A stretch of 64,000 nt of DNA from Chryseobacterium sp. (GCA_018260475.1 JAGLBA010000002.1:1-64000), one strand, 5' to 3'; counted from the first letter of the stretch, positions 15,766 through 26,999 are shown. The notes: generated by a model from the sequence alone, not told the origin. Made by a program: numbers and translations.

Positions 15766-17463
15766 ATGCAGTTATCAGAACAGGAAATCATACGCCGAGA
15801 AAAGTTGCAAAAACTTCAGGAAATGGGCATCAATCCATTTCCGGCAAACGAATATAAAATCTCATACACCACCAAAACCATCAAGGAAAACTTCGAGGAA
15901 GGCAAGGCCGTAACCATCGCAGGGCGCCTCATGTCCCGTAGAATCCAGGGTAAAGCAAGTTTCGCCGAACTTCAGGATTCCGAAGGAAAAATTCAGGTAT
16001 ATTTCAACCGTGATGAGGTGTGCACCGGCGAAGATAAATCCCTTTATAACGATGTTTACAAGCATTTATTAGACATTGGTGATATTATTGGGATTGAAGG
16101 CGAGTTGTTCAAAACACAAGTAGGAGAGATGACCGTAATGGTGAAGAATTTCCAACTTTTAACAAAATCTTTGCGACCATTACCACAAGCAAAAACCGAT
16201 GAAAACGGAGTGGTGCACGATGCTTTCAACGATCCGGAATTGCGCTACAGACAGCGTTATGTGGATCTAACGGTGAATCCGCAAGTGAAGGAAATTTTCG
16301 TAAAAAGAACGAAAATGTTCAGTGCAATGCGCCAATATTTCAATGATGCGGGATATTTTGAGGTAGAAACTCCCATCTTGCAGTCTATTCCGGGAGGAGC
16401 TGCAGCAAAGCCATTTATCACGCACCATAATGCACTTGATATTCCACTTTACTTGAGGGTAGCCAATGAATTGTATCTCAAGAGGTTAATTGTTGGTGGA
16501 TTTGATGGTGTTTATGAATTTTCCAAAAACTTCCGTAACGAGGGGATGGACCGCACGCACAATCCTGAATTTACCGCTATGGAAATTTATGTGGCCTACA
16601 AGGATTACAATTGGATGATGGATTTCACCGAGAAACTCCTTGAAAATGTAGCAGTTGCCGTAAACGGAACACACGAATCCCGCTTCGGTGAACATACGAT
16701 TAACTGGAAAGCGCCCTATCCGCGTATAACCATGACGGAGGCTATCCAGAAATACACAGGATTCAATATTACCGGAAAAACGGAGCAAGAACTTTTCGAT
16801 TTTGCTAAATCAATCGGCATCGAGGTGAATGAGACGATGGGTAAGGGAAAACTGATAGATGAAATTTTTGGTGGAAAGTGTGAGGGTCACTTTATTCAGC
16901 CGACTTTCATTACCGATTATCCAATCGAGATGTCACCACTGACCAAAAAACACCGAAGCAAAGAGGGTCTTACGGAACGATTCGAACTAATGGTTTGCGG
17001 TAAGGAAATCGCAAATGCTTACTCCGAGCTGAACGACCCTATCGACCAGCGCGAGCGTTTCGAGGAGCAATTAAAACTATCGGAAAAAGGCGATGACGAG
17101 GCTATGTTCATTGATAATGATTTCCTTCGCGCGCTTGAATACGGTATGCCGCCAACTTCCGGTTTGGGGATTGGGATGGACCGTTTGATTATGTTTTTGA
17201 CAAACAATGCCTCTATTCAGGAAGTATTATTCTTCCCGCAAATGAAGCCTGAGAAAACGAATCCTCAAATTGAACTAGGCGAAGATGAAAAAGTAATCCT
17301 GGAAATTCTGAACTCCCAAGAAGAGCCGCTGGAACTTAGCGAAGTAAAAACCCGCAGTCAGCTTTCGGGTAAAAAATGGGATAAAGCGATAAAAAATTTG
17401 ACCAAAAATAATTTGGTGAAAGTAGAAAAAGAAGAAGAGGTTGTAAGGATGATGCTTGTGTAA
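15766..17463 (+). CDS. lysS: Lysyl-tRNA synthetase (class II)
   Basis: LysRS charges tRNA-Lys. The 565 residues have an OB-fold anticodon-binding domain (about 55-150: [20 protein letters not shown]) and a class II core with motif 2 ([19 protein letters not shown]) and motif 3 ([13 protein letters not shown]). It is about 60 residues longer than the enterobacterial enzyme because of a charged C-terminal tail ([12 protein letters not shown] to the end) that resembles a small helical or winged domain seen in Bacteroidota LysRS. It stands alone between two terminators. Confidence 0.97.
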   Translation: MQLSEQEIIRREKLQKLQEMGINPFPANEYKISYTTKTIKENFEEGKAVTIAGRLMSRRIQGKASFAELQDSEGKIQVYFNRDEVCTGEDKSLYNDVYKHLLDIGDIIGIEGELFKTQVGEMTVMVKNFQLLTKSLRPLPQAKTDENGVVHDAFNDPELRYRQRYVDLTVNPQVKEIFVKRTKMFSAMRQYFNDAGYFEVETPILQSIPGGAAAKPFITHHNALDIPLYLRVANELYLKRLIVGGFDGVYEFSKNFRNEGMDRTHNPEFTAMEIYVAYKDYNWMMDFTEKLLENVAVAVNGTHESRFGEHTINWKAPYPRITMTEAIQKYTGFNITGKTEQELFDFAKSIGIEVNETMGKGKLIDEIFGGKCEGHFIQPTFITDYPIEMSPLTKKHRSKEGLTERFELMVCGKEIANAYSELNDPIDQRERFEEQLKLSEKGDDEAMFIDNDFLRALEYGMPPTSGLGIGMDRLIMFLTNNASIQEVLFFPQMKPEKTNPQIELGEDEKVILEILNSQEEPLELSEVKTRSQLSGKKWDKAIKNLTKNNLVKVEKEEEVVRMMLV

Positions 17464-17489
17464 CTTCCGTACAATTTCAGCTAAATATT

Positions 17490-17513
17490 AAATCTCCAGA
17501 AATGGAGATTTTT
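17490..17513. terminator. Terminator after lysS
   Basis: AAATCTCCA pairs with TGGAGATTT around a GAAA loop, followed by TT. It lies between lysS and the converging SMR gene. Confidence 0.8.
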
Positions 17514-17608
17514 GATTATGATTAAAATGATTAATTTAAGCAGTTTGACCTCCCTCCTTCAGAGATGTTCCCAGCGAGTGACGTGGTTTACAATGTATTT
17601 TAATGATT

Positions 17609-17944
17609 TTAGTTACTCACAAATTTCAACCCTACAATTGATCCAATCAGTGTAGAAGTAAAAAATAGCCTCCAAAAAGTTGCCGGTTCTTGAAAGAAAA
17701 CAATCCCCATGATGGTTGCGCCTACCGCACCAATACCCGTCCATACAGCATACGCAGTTCCAATAGGGATGGCATTGGGTCCGCTAAGCGCACGGTACAT
17801 CAGCAATAAACTCATCAGCATGCAAAAACCAAAGGCAATCCACCAGAGAAGCGCTTCTTTACCCGAACTTTCTTGCGCCCTGCCCATGCAAAATGCAAAA
17901 CCAGTTTCAAAAATTCCAGCGATGATGATGAGTATCCAATTCAT
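17609..17944 (-). CDS. Small multidrug resistance (SMR) family transporter, SugE/Gdx-like
   Basis: A four-helix inner-membrane exporter of 111 residues. SMR proteins work as dual-topology dimers that exchange protons for guanidinium or quaternary ammonium ions through a conserved glutamate, here Glu13 in AGIFETGFAF. The GTAYAVWTGIGAVGATIMG signature of helix 3 is clear. It sits alone, not next to a second SMR gene, so it likely makes a homodimer. The sequence looks nearer to the Gdx/SugE branch than to EmrE, but the substrate is not proven. Its start codon lies four bases after a TATCTTTG box. Confidence 0.88.
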   Translation of the reverse strand: MNWILIIIAGIFETGFAFCMGRAQESSGKEALLWWIAFGFCMLMSLLLMYRALSGPNAIPIGTAYAVWTGIGAVGATIMGIVFFQEPATFWRLFFTSTLIGSIVGLKFVSN

Positions 17945-17948
17945 TCAT

Positions 17949-17956
17949 CAAAGATA
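17949..17956 (-). promoter_or_regulatory. Promoter -7 element of the SMR gene
   Basis: TATCTTTG on the minus strand, ending four bases before the ATG at 17944, so the mRNA may have almost no leader. Confidence 0.5.
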
Positions 17957-18093
17957 AAACACTTTAACCTTTATATGCAGAAGTCTTTTAAAAATTAGAA
18001 TTATTTGGATTAAATGGGTTTTTAAATGAAATTCTTACTATTTTCACACCTTTTTTAACAAGGTTTTAACTTTCATATCCCAATAATTTTCCC

Positions 18094-18101
18094 TATTTTT
18101 G
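18094..18101 (+). promoter_or_regulatory. Promoter -7 element of gyrB
   Basis: TATTTTTG, about 100 bases before the gyrB start. That leaves a leader of roughly 95 bases holding a partial repeat of the sequence GAAGCGAGATT / TTCTCGCTTCTCG, which can form a hairpin near 18130-18178. Confidence 0.5.
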
Positions 18102-18192
18102 ACAGTCCTTTCAGATAAATCCGAATAGCAAGAAGCGAGATTAGAGACACATGTTTATATCTTAATTCTCGCTTCTCGAAATTCTAATTTAA

Positions 18193-20136
<1,944 letters not shown>

Positions 20137-20164
20137 AGTATTACAAAATCATTAAATTTCTAAT

Positions 20165-20190
20165 AAACTACCACACAATCGTGGTAGTTT
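20165..20190 (+). terminator. Terminator after gyrB
   Basis: AAACTACCAC pairs perfectly with GTGGTAGTTT around six bases. Confidence 0.82.
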
Positions 20191-20193
20191 ATT

Positions 20194-20201
20194 TATCTTT
20201 G
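20194..20201 (+). promoter_or_regulatory. Promoter -7 element of the DUF5684 gene
   Basis: TATCTTTG, 27 bases before the ATG at 20229 and directly after the gyrB terminator. Confidence 0.5.
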
Positions 20202-20228
20202 GGAAACATTAACTACAAAATAATTACC

Positions 20229-20642
20229 ATGTTTACACTTTTACAAGCCGATTATAGTGAAGCGGCGGCGGCAGGTATCGGAACAGGAGGTATTCTATTT
20301 TCTCTGGCACTCTATGCATTTTTTACATATTGTATGTACAAACTGTTCCTAAAAGCCGGGGTGAATAATCCTTGGATGGCATTTATTCCAATTTTGATGT
20401 ATATCCCTATGTTACAGTTGGTGAAAAAACCAACTTGGTGGGTTATTCTAATGTTGATTCCTCTTGTAAATATCATTTTTGGAATTATTGTACTAATCCG
20501 ATTTGCTAAGGCCTTTGGTCACGGTACAGGTTATGCGATTTTGTTGATTTTCTTTGGATTTATCATGATTCCGATTATGGCTTTCGGTAGCGACACCTAC
20601 CACCCGGAGAATCTTCCCGATGAAACAGGAAAGGCTTTCTAG
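20229..20642 (+). CDS. DUF5684 family membrane protein
   Basis: A small membrane protein of 137 residues with about four hydrophobic segments. The pattern MYKLFLKAGVNNPWMAFIPI, then KKPTWWVILMLIPLVNI and RFAKAFGHGTGYAILL, is typical of DUF5684 proteins, whose function is unknown; some members are named after a signal-peptidase-I context. I chose the ATG at 20229, since an in-frame upstream GTG lies inside the gyrB terminator. It stands alone between two hairpins. Confidence 0.75.
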   Translation: MFTLLQADYSEAAAAGIGTGGILFSLALYAFFTYCMYKLFLKAGVNNPWMAFIPILMYIPMLQLVKKPTWWVILMLIPLVNIIFGIIVLIRFAKAFGHGTGYAILLIFFGFIMIPIMAFGSDTYHPENLPDETGKAF

Positions 20643-20664
20643 TAAATAAAAATATCTTAACTTT

Positions 20665-20697
20665 AAAACTGCTTGGACTGTCGGGCAGTTTTTTTAT
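20665..20697 (+). terminator. Terminator after the DUF5684 gene
   Basis: AAAACTGC pairs with GCAGTTTT around 12 bases, followed by a T-run. Confidence 0.75.
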
Positions 20698-20734
20698 GGT
20701 AAAAATTATAATGTAATTTTGAAAAAAAGAGTTT

Positions 20735-21028
20735 ATGAAAAATCTGTATATCGTGGCCTTGTTTCGTTTCAAGGAAAATTACCTGATGGATGCATATGAG
20801 CTTCTGAAAAAATTGGTTTCAGAAACCCGAAAAGAAGAAGGTTGCCTGCAATACGACCTCGTGGAAGACCGAGAAAACAAGGGCGTTTTCTTCATCGTAG
20901 AACTTTGGGAAACCCACGAGCACCATTACAAACACAGCACTACCGAGCATCTGTCCGATTTCAGGGCGCAGTCGGCATCCATGCTCGAAGAAACCGCACA
21001 GGTTTACAAAGGCTACAAATCATTTTAA
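20735..21028 (+). CDS. Antibiotic biosynthesis monooxygenase (ABM) domain protein
   Basis: A 97-residue single-domain protein of the dimeric alpha/beta-barrel ABM fold. The pattern is clear: RFKENYLMDAYELLKKLVSE, RKEEGCLQYDLVED, FFIVELWETHEHHYKHSTTEH. Relatives such as YgiN act as quinol monooxygenases, but many have no known substrate. The histidine-rich stretch HEHHYKH is common in this family. It is probably a single-gene unit ending at the shared terminator before lipB. Confidence 0.85.
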   Translation: MKNLYIVALFRFKENYLMDAYELLKKLVSETRKEEGCLQYDLVEDRENKGVFFIVELWETHEHHYKHSTTEHLSDFRAQSASMLEETAQVYKGYKSF

Positions 21029-21031
21029 AAT

Positions 21032-21060
21032 AAAAAGGTTCTCTCTTTAGAACCTTTTTT
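21032..21060. terminator. Bidirectional terminator between the ABM gene and lipB
   Basis: AAAAAGGTTCT pairs with AGAACCTTTTT around six bases, with A- and T-runs on both sides. The lipB stop codon overlaps its end. Confidence 0.88.
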
Positions 21061-21775
21061 ATTCAATCACCGCTACAAAAACATCTTCAAAATGTTTCTT
21101 AATCTTCGTTTTCACTTCCACAATTTCTTCAGGTGAAAATTCGCGTTCCAGTTCTCGTTTTAGGGAGGTCACGGTCTTATCCTTGATACCGCACGGGATG
21201 ATGTATTCGAAATAACGCAAATCAGTATTTACATTTAGCGCAAAACCGTGCATCGTCACCCATTTGGAAGTCTTCACGCCCATGGCGCAGATTTTCCGTG
21301 CATAAGGTTTGCCCACATCCAGCCACACGCCGGTCTCGCCCTCGCTGCGTTCGCCTTTCAGACCGTATTCGGCAATGGTTCGGATGATGACTTCCTCCAA
21401 ATTCCTCATATACAGGTGGATATCCGATTTAAAATTGTCTAAATCCACAATCGGGTAGCCCACAATCTGTCCAAAACCGTGGTAAGTAATGTCGCCACCA
21501 CGATTAGTCTTTATGAAAGTAGCATTGATTTCCTTTAGTTTCTCGCTATTGGCGAGCATATTTTCTTCGTCGCCGGATTTTCCTAAAGTATACACATGAG
21601 GATGCTCCACAAAGAGCAGATAGTTCGGCGTTTTCTCATAAATACCATCGTTACGGTCGCGGTTTTTCAATTTCAGGTCAATGATTTCTTTCATTCTTTT
21701 CTCCTGATAATCAAACGCTTCCTGATACTCCTTCAAGCCAAGTTCCTCGAACTGTATTTTTTTATTTTGAATCAT
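21059..21775 (-). CDS. lipB: Octanoyl-[ACP]:protein N-octanoyltransferase
   Basis: LipB moves octanoyl groups from acyl carrier protein to lipoyl domains, the first step of lipoate synthesis. The 238 residues hold the signature RGGDITYHGFGQIVGYP and the catalytic Cys-Lys pair region KICAMGVKTSKWVTMHGFALN. LipA is not in the window. A likely client, the PDH E2 with two lipoyl domains, is encoded at 8147-9793. The start fits: the first residues (MIQNKKIQFEELG) lead straight into the fold. Confidence 0.96.
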   Translation of the reverse strand: MIQNKKIQFEELGLKEYQEAFDYQEKRMKEIIDLKLKNRDRNDGIYEKTPNYLLFVEHPHVYTLGKSGDEENMLANSEKLKEINATFIKTNRGGDITYHGFGQIVGYPIVDLDNFKSDIHLYMRNLEEVIIRTIAEYGLKGERSEGETGVWLDVGKPYARKICAMGVKTSKWVTMHGFALNVNTDLRYFEYIIPCGIKDKTVTSLKRELEREFSPEEIVEVKTKIKKHFEDVFVAVIE

Positions 21776-21856
21776 TTAATAGTTTTGAATTTTTAATATT
21801 CAGCTTCATGCAGCAAACCAATATCATCACGCCAGCAAGTGATTACTTTTATGGCA

Positions 21857-22013
21857 ATCCCCGCAGATTTCCCCGCCGCAATGGCTTTAGCCGAAAATCT
21901 GCACGGCCGGGCTTTTCGTTACAAGTCCTCATTTCGCCGCTCCGCTTCGCTCCGCGGCTCCATTCCGGGCTTTCCACTGCAATCCCTATTGCGCGGGATT
22001 CGCCGTACCACTT
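21857..22013. repeat. GC-rich intergenic element C
   Basis: This fills most of the 309-base gap between lipB and trpA. It contains GCAGATTT (21863-21870) and AAATCTGC (21895-21902) as an inverted pair, then a GC-rich stretch with CGCTCCGCTTCGCTCCGCGG. Its right end GGGATTCGCCGT is the same as the right end of element D at 32214-32222, and both contain related GGCT-TCC-CTG-AATCC text. Both strands have short open frames here that I regard as non-coding. Confidence 0.6.
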
Positions 22014-22084
22014 TTATTAAAACCTCAGATAGTTGATACCGAATCCACTACTTCATTTCGCTTTTCAATGTGCAAATTTAAAAC

Positions 22085-22819
22085 TTAATTCTTTATGCTA
22101 TGAATAAAATTCTTCGCTTTCTCTTCCCAATCTTCATTTTCAAGTAAAATTTTAACAAAAGCAGTCCCGATAATACCTCCCGCTACTTTGGCGGTTACTC
22201 TTTCGAAACCCGCTTTGTCCCTGATTCCGAAGCCTATCATCACTGGATTTTTCAGCGGGAGCTCAGCCAAGCGTTTTAAATAATCTTCATCATTGATTTC
22301 CTTCGTTGCGTTCCCCGTGGTGGATGAGCTCGAAACAGCATACAAAAAGCCGGAACTCAAAGAATCCAAATATTTTATACGGTCGTCCGAAGTTTCGGGC
22401 GTAACCAAAAAGGTGAAATTCAGATGATATTTCTCCAATATTTTTCTATAGTTTTTTTCAAACTCCACAGCGGGAAGATCAGGCAGAATCAACCCTGACA
22501 CTCCGGAAGCAGCACATTCTTTGCAAAAGTTTTCAAAACCAAAACTCAAAACAGGGTTGATGTAACCCATCAAAATCACCGGAATTTTGATTTCATCTTT
22601 AACGGTTTTAAGCTGTGAAAACAGTTTTTGAACCGTCATTCCGTTTTTCAGCGCGAGTTCATGCGCTTTTTGAATCGTTTCACCATCAGCCACCGGATCG
22701 GAATACGGCATCCCTATTTCCATCAAATCCGATCCCGATTCTTGGATAAGTTTCATTATTTTTCCGGTATCTTCCAAACCGGGCGCACCGGCGGTGAAGT
22801 AAATATTTAATTTTTTCAT
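22085..22819 (-). CDS. trpA: Tryptophan synthase alpha subunit
   Basis: TrpA cleaves indole-3-glycerol phosphate to indole and glyceraldehyde-3-phosphate. The 244-residue barrel shows the catalytic Glu in LMEIGMPYSDPVADG (about residue 36), GLILPDLPAVE, and the phosphate-binding region IGFGIRDKAGF. It follows trpB after 72 bases. That gap holds several TGTAC/ATTGTAC words in both orientations. The gene lies 7.6 kb from the trpEGDCF locus. Confidence 0.96.
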   Translation of the reverse strand: MKKLNIYFTAGAPGLEDTGKIMKLIQESGSDLMEIGMPYSDPVADGETIQKAHELALKNGMTVQKLFSQLKTVKDEIKIPVILMGYINPVLSFGFENFCKECAASGVSGLILPDLPAVEFEKNYRKILEKYHLNFTFLVTPETSDDRIKYLDSLSSGFLYAVSSSSTTGNATKEINDEDYLKRLAELPLKNPVMIGFGIRDKAGFERVTAKVAGGIIGTAFVKILLENEDWEEKAKNFIHSIKN

Positions 22820-22891
22820 ATTCTTTTTTTTGTAAAAAGTATAATGTACAATGATTCATAAATTTGCATTGTACTTCCTACATTGTACATT

Positions 22892-24082
22892 TTACAAATT
22901 ACTTTGTGCATTTAGATACGCTTCCATATCCTTGTCACCGCGACCACTGAGGCAAATCACCACCACATCGTCCTTTTCAAATTGTTTCTTCTCCAGAACC
23001 GCAAGTGCGTGCGCGCTCTCGAGGGCGGGAATGATGCCTTCCAGTTTTGTGAGTTCAAAAGCAGATTTTAAGGCATCATCATCATTAATACTGAAAAATT
23101 CCGCGCGTTTTTGAGCGAAAAGATTCGCATGGAACGGTCCAATTCCAGGGTAATCCAAACCCGCAGAGATGGAGTGCGGCTCGATAACTTGTCCGTCCCC
23201 GGTCTGCATCACTATGCTTTTGCTGCCGTGCAAAACGCCTACCGTTCCGAGGAAGGTGGTAGCGGCCGACTTCCCAGAGTCTATCCCGAAACCACCTGCT
23301 TCTACCGCGATAATATGCACGGCTGGCTCATCCACAAAATGGTAAAAAGTCCCCGCGGCATTACTTCCTCCACCTACGCAGGCAATTACAAAATCCGGAT
23401 TTTCCCGACCGATTTTCTCGTTTAACTGCCATTTAATTTCCTCTGAAATTATGCTTTGGAAGCGCGCCACCATATCGGGGAAGGGATGCGGGCCAACTAC
23501 ACTACCGATAATATAATGCGTTGTCGTAGAATTGTTTATCCAGTCGCGTAGGGCTTCATTTACAGCATCCTTCAAAGTTTTTGATCCCGAAGTTGCTGGT
23601 ATAACCGTAGCGCCTAGCATTTTCATGCGTGCCACATTGGGTGCCTGTCTCGCAATATCTACCTCGCCCATATAAACTATGCATTCCAAACCGAGCAGTG
23701 CGCATGCCGTAGCTGTTGCCACGCCATGTTGACCGGCACCGGTCTCAGCAATGATTCTGTTTTTGCCTAATTTTTTGGCCAAAAGCGCCTGCCCCAGAGC
23801 ATTATTGATTTTATGGGCTCCCGTATGGTTTAGGTCTTCGCGTTTCAGATATATATTGGTTTTGAATTTTTCGCTCAGATTTTTTGCAAAATAGAGTGGC
23901 GTCGCACGGCCGACATAATCTTTCAGTAAAGCCCGATATTCCTTAATGAAATAATCGGATCCCATAATTTGTAGGTATTTTTCTTGCAATTCTGCAACAT
24001 TAGGATAGAGCATTTCCGGCACAAAAGCACCGCCAAATTCTCCATAGTACCCGTGTTCATCAGGATTTCTAAATGTGGTCAT
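22892..24082 (-). CDS. trpB: Tryptophan synthase beta subunit
   Basis: TrpB condenses indole with serine using pyridoxal phosphate. The 396 residues match TrpB1: [14 protein letters not shown] at the start, the PLP lysine in [15 protein letters not shown] (about residue 86), [13 protein letters not shown] and the phosphate loop [12 protein letters not shown]. It starts 23 bases after pncA ends, so the order on this message is pncA-trpB-trpA. I found no leader peptide with Trp codons upstream of this locus. Confidence 0.97.
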   Translation of the reverse strand: MTTFRNPDEHGYYGEFGGAFVPEMLYPNVAELQEKYLQIMGSDYFIKEYRALLKDYVGRATPLYFAKNLSEKFKTNIYLKREDLNHTGAHKINNALGQALLAKKLGKNRIIAETGAGQHGVATATACALLGLECIVYMGEVDIARQAPNVARMKMLGATVIPATSGSKTLKDAVNEALRDWINNSTTTHYIIGSVVGPHPFPDMVARFQSIISEEIKWQLNEKIGRENPDFVIACVGGGSNAAGTFYHFVDEPAVHIIAVEAGGFGIDSGKSAATTFLGTVGVLHGSKSIVMQTGDGQVIEPHSISAGLDYPGIGPFHANLFAQKRAEFFSINDDDALKSAFELTKLEGIIPALESAHALAVLEKKQFEKDDVVVICLSGRGDKDMEAYLNAQSNL

Positions 24083-24105
24083 ATTTAATTTTAATCATTA
24101 TTATA

Positions 24106-24711
24106 TTACCCTAAAACCGTCACACCATTTTCTACCATTTCGTAGATGGCGTTTTTAGCATTGTCGGGTTTTACATTCACGGCACGCGTTCCGTGGAAGT
24201 GTAGGCAAGTGACGTACCCGTTCTGTACCGCATCCATACAAGTATATTTTACACAATAATCCAGCGCAAGTCCTACGATTTCAACCAGTTGTATCTCGTT
24301 GTATTTTAAAAAATCGTCTAACCCCGTTTTCATAAAATGGTTGTTGTCCTGAAAACCGCTATAACTATCAATCTCCGGGTTTTTCCCTTTTTGAATAATA
24401 TGCGTCACTTTGTCGCGGTTCAAATCAGGGTGAAAATCTGCGCCATGCGTTCCTTGTACGCAATGGTCCGGCCACATAAATTGCGGGATACCGTTTAGCG
24501 AAATAGTTTCGCCTACATTCTTACCATTATTAGATGCAAAACTTTTATGATCTGCGGGATGCCAGTCCTGGGTCAAAACAATTTGATCATACACATTTTC
24601 CTCCATAAGGTGGTTGATGTAAGGAATTACCTCCGTTGCACCGGGAACGGCAAGCGCACCTCCTTCACAAAAATCATTTTGAATATCGACGATTATTAAT
24701 GCTTTTTTCAT
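24106..24711 (-). CDS. pncA: Nicotinamidase (isochorismatase-like hydrolase)
   Basis: PncA hydrolyses nicotinamide to nicotinate in NAD salvage and often acts on pyrazinamide too. The 201 residues show the catalytic triad: Asp in VDIQNDFCEGGAL (about residue 8), the Lys region ending IIQKGKNPE, and the Cys in GLALDYCVKYT (about residue 156). Metal ligands appear in LTQDWHPADHKSF and the oxyanion cis-peptide region. It heads the unit with trpB and trpA. The link to tryptophan synthesis may be positional only. Confidence 0.94.
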   Translation of the reverse strand: MKKALIIVDIQNDFCEGGALAVPGATEVIPYINHLMEENVYDQIVLTQDWHPADHKSFASNNGKNVGETISLNGIPQFMWPDHCVQGTHGADFHPDLNRDKVTHIIQKGKNPEIDSYSGFQDNNHFMKTGLDDFLKYNEIQLVEIVGLALDYCVKYTCMDAVQNGYVTCLHFHGTRAVNVKPDNAKNAIYEMVENGVTVLG

Positions 24712-24884
24712 AGTTCAGTATTTATAAAATTATGAGGTTCAAAAATTTTTTAGTCTTAAAAAAATAAATTTTTTGTGACAACAAATACAATATCTTCATT
24801 TTAATTGTAAATTTACGGAAACTGAGCATCAAATCCTCAGCCATTAAAATTTTTCAGCCAAATGGACAATTTATTTTATTTAAA

Positions 24885-25421
24885 ATGGACAATTTAGAAC
24901 AAAAAAAATACCCCATCGGAAAATTTCAACCGCAAACAAAAATTTCCGACCAAAATATCGATCTGTATATCGAAACAATTAAAAATTTCCCTTCCAGATT
25001 AAAAAACCTTTTGGAAAACTGGACGGATGAGCAACTGGATACCACATATCGCGAGGGCGGATGGACGGTGCGCCAGCTGGTTCACCATGTTTCGGATAGC
25101 CACATGCAGGCGTTTTCTCGGTTCAAATTGGCGCTCACAGAGGATAATCCTACTGTAAAACCCTATCTCGAGGCCAAATGGGCGGAGCTCCAAGATAGCC
25201 GCCATGCTCCAGTGAAACCCGCATTGCAAATCCTTAGCGGATTACACCAAAAGTGGGCGCAACTGTTGCGATCTATGACCAATAAAGACTTTAACAAAAC
25301 CTTTTATCATCCGGAACACGACAGAAATATCAGTTTAAAGGAAACCCTTGCGCTCTATGCGTGGCACAGTGATCACCATTTTGCACATATTGAAAATTTA
25401 AAAATCGAAAAAATTTGGTAG
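24885..25421 (+). CDS. YfiT/BstA-type bacillithiol transferase (DinB-like)
   Basis: A DinB-fold putative thiol S-transferase. The 178 residues carry the metal-binding histidines of the family in RQLVHHVSDSHMQ (about residue 66) and YAWHSDHHFAHIENL (about residue 165). Proteins of this branch add bacillithiol to electrophiles and are metal-dependent. It is the first gene of a tightly coupled cluster: its TAG stop overlaps the GTG start of the DUF1569 gene by one base. The bacilliredoxin-like YtxJ two genes later supports a bacillithiol role. Bacillithiol synthesis genes are not in the window. Confidence 0.86.
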   Translation: MDNLEQKKYPIGKFQPQTKISDQNIDLYIETIKNFPSRLKNLLENWTDEQLDTTYREGGWTVRQLVHHVSDSHMQAFSRFKLALTEDNPTVKPYLEAKWAELQDSRHAPVKPALQILSGLHQKWAQLLRSMTNKDFNKTFYHPEHDRNISLKETLALYAWHSDHHFAHIENLKIEKIW

Positions 25422-25879
25422 TGAAAAAATCGCTCCACCATCCGCAAGATATTTTAGAACTCCGGCGGCGCATCTATCTTTTAAATGAAAAAAGCGAGCG
25501 GCGTTGGGGAAAAATGAATCCGGCACAGATGATGAGCCATTGCACAAAAATCCTAAAAATACCCACTGGAAAAGTGGCTATATCGAATCCCAATATCCTT
25601 TTTAAAGTAATTGGAATTCTTACTAAAATTGAGATGGGGATTTTAAACAATAGAATTCCACGGAATATGCCTACTTTTGAATCGGTTTTATGCGACGTAG
25701 ATTGTGATTTTGCAGAAATGAAGGAGAACCTGCTTTCTGAATTGGAGGAATATCTCGAACTTTACCACAACAAAAAACTCCCCCGAAGTCACTCTCTTTT
25801 TGGCAAAATGTCCGAAGAACAGTGGGGATTCATGGAGTACAAACATATAGACCACCATTTAAAACAATTTGGATTATGA
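25421..25879 (+). CDS. DUF1569 (DinB-like) family protein
   Basis: A 152-residue helical protein of the DinB superfamily. MMSHCTKIL and the C-terminal YKHIDHHLKQFG carry the histidines expected of the four-helix metal site. The start is a GTG overlapping the stop codon of the YfiT gene; the next methionine, in the WGKMNPAQMM segment, would cut off the first helix. The stop overlaps the ytxJ start as ATGA. The substrate is unknown; a role beside YfiT as a second thiol transferase is inferred only from context. Confidence 0.75.
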   Translation: MKKSLHHPQDILELRRRIYLLNEKSERRWGKMNPAQMMSHCTKILKIPTGKVAISNPNILFKVIGILTKIEMGILNNRIPRNMPTFESVLCDVDCDFAEMKENLLSELEEYLELYHNKKLPRSHSLFGKMSEEQWGFMEYKHIDHHLKQFGL

Positions 25880-26250
25880 GCATTTTAAAAAATCTTTTTG
25901 GCGGCAATGCCACACAAAATGGCGGTGGCAGTTTTTGGAATTATATTGAAAAAGATGAAGACATCACTGCTGCACAAGAAAAATCTTATGAAAAAAAAGT
26001 TGTGATTTTCAAGCATTCCACACGCTGTTTCATCAGCAAAACCGTTTTGAAAAATTTTGAAAATGAAGTAGAAAATACTTCGAAAGATGCGGAATATTAT
26101 TTTTTGGATTTAATAGATCACCGCGATCTTTCCAATAAAATTGCAGAAAAATTTGGGATACAGCACCAAAGTCCGCAGCTGTTAGTTTTGAAAGATGGGA
26201 AAGTGATAAAAGATGCATCTCACGAAACCATATCTACCTCCCTGTTTTAA
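25876..26250 (+). CDS. ytxJ: YtxJ-type bacilliredoxin-like protein
   Basis: A thioredoxin-fold protein of 124 residues with a single redox cysteine in FKHSTRCFISKTV (about residue 53), the monothiol pattern of YtxJ, and a C-terminal PQLLVLKDGKVI strand with the fold's cis-proline. YtxJ is thought to remove bacillithiol from S-bacillithiolated proteins. It overlaps the DUF1569 gene (ATGA) and its TAA stop overlaps the ATG of the next regulator (TAATG), so all four genes are probably translationally coupled. Confidence 0.85.
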   Translation: MSILKNLFGGNATQNGGGSFWNYIEKDEDITAAQEKSYEKKVVIFKHSTRCFISKTVLKNFENEVENTSKDAEYYFLDLIDHRDLSNKIAEKFGIQHQSPQLLVLKDGKVIKDASHETISTSLF

Positions 26251-26831
26251 TGGAAAATATAGAGAACTATCTTGCTGAAATTTTGAATGTTCCTCGAGAA
26301 GAGTTGCAACTTTGCAGCAGTCAGTACCAGTCGCTGACCATTGCTAAAAATGAATTTCTTTTGCGTGAAGGCGAGGTTTGTCAGAACACTTTTTTTGTTG
26401 AAAAAGGATTGCTCAGGATGTATTCTACCGACAAAAATGGGAAGGAGCACATCATCCAATTTGCCCCGGAAAGTTGGATGATTTCGGACAGGAGTAGTCT
26501 GTTCTTTGATGAAAAATCCAAATATTTCATTGAGGCGGTCGAGGATTCCGAAGTCCTATTGTTGAGCAAAGCGTTTTTTTCTGATCTCGCAGCAAGGTTT
26601 CCGCATACGGCGATGAAGAACGACCAACTGCTGCAGAAACACATCAGAAATTTGCAAAACCGCGTGCACTCGCTACTTGCCGACACTGCGGAAGAACGCT
26701 ATCTCACCTTTATAAAAATGTATCCCGACATCATGAAGCGCGTGCCCCAGTGGATGGTGGCGTCCTATTTGGGAATCACGCCTGAAAGCCTGAGCCGCGT
26801 CCGGAAGGAACTGGTACGGAAGAAAAACTGA
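26250..26831 (+). CDS. Crp/Fnr family transcriptional regulator
   Basis: A 193-residue regulator with an N-terminal cyclic-nucleotide-binding-like beta-roll (about 20-125; KNEFLLREGEVCQNTFFVEKG) and a C-terminal winged helix (recognition helix in VASYLGITPESLSRVRKEL). It lacks the cysteine cluster of Fnr, so an Fe-S sensor is unlikely; the ligand is unknown. It overlaps the ytxJ stop and lies 168 bases upstream of the copper cluster. It may control either, but no Crp-type palindrome was seen in the gaps. Confidence 0.88.
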   Translation: MENIENYLAEILNVPREELQLCSSQYQSLTIAKNEFLLREGEVCQNTFFVEKGLLRMYSTDKNGKEHIIQFAPESWMISDRSSLFFDEKSKYFIEAVEDSEVLLLSKAFFSDLAARFPHTAMKNDQLLQKHIRNLQNRVHSLLADTAEERYLTFIKMYPDIMKRVPQWMVASYLGITPESLSRVRKELVRKKN

Positions 26832-26989
26832 ACTAAATTTGTTAATCTGTGAGTGCAATAATTCCTTCCGCAAATTTTGATGATATAGGTGAGTTGAAGT
26901 AAGTAACCATTAAATTAACAATATATCTTTGACAGAAAATTTTAAGGATTGTTCTCGATTTTAAATGTTCTAAAAGAAAAATAATTCTG

Positions 26990-26997
26990 TAATTTTG
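26990..26997 (+). promoter_or_regulatory. Promoter -7 element of the HYC_CC_PP gene
   Basis: TAATTTTG ends two bases before the ATG at 27000. If used, transcription starts at or in the start codon, giving a leaderless mRNA. Confidence 0.5.
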
Positions 26998-26999
26998 CT

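Noticed and set aside
20181..20228. Upstream GTG start for the DUF5684 gene
   Set aside because: It lies in the stem of the gyrB terminator; the ATG at 20229 follows a promoter box.
24712..24884. A second trp leader upstream of pncA-trpB-trpA
   Set aside because: No short frame with repeated Trp codons and no terminator-type hairpin were found in this gap.
26832..26999. Crp-type binding palindrome between the regulator and the copper cluster
   Set aside because: No TGTGA-like or other clear symmetric word of adequate length is present.
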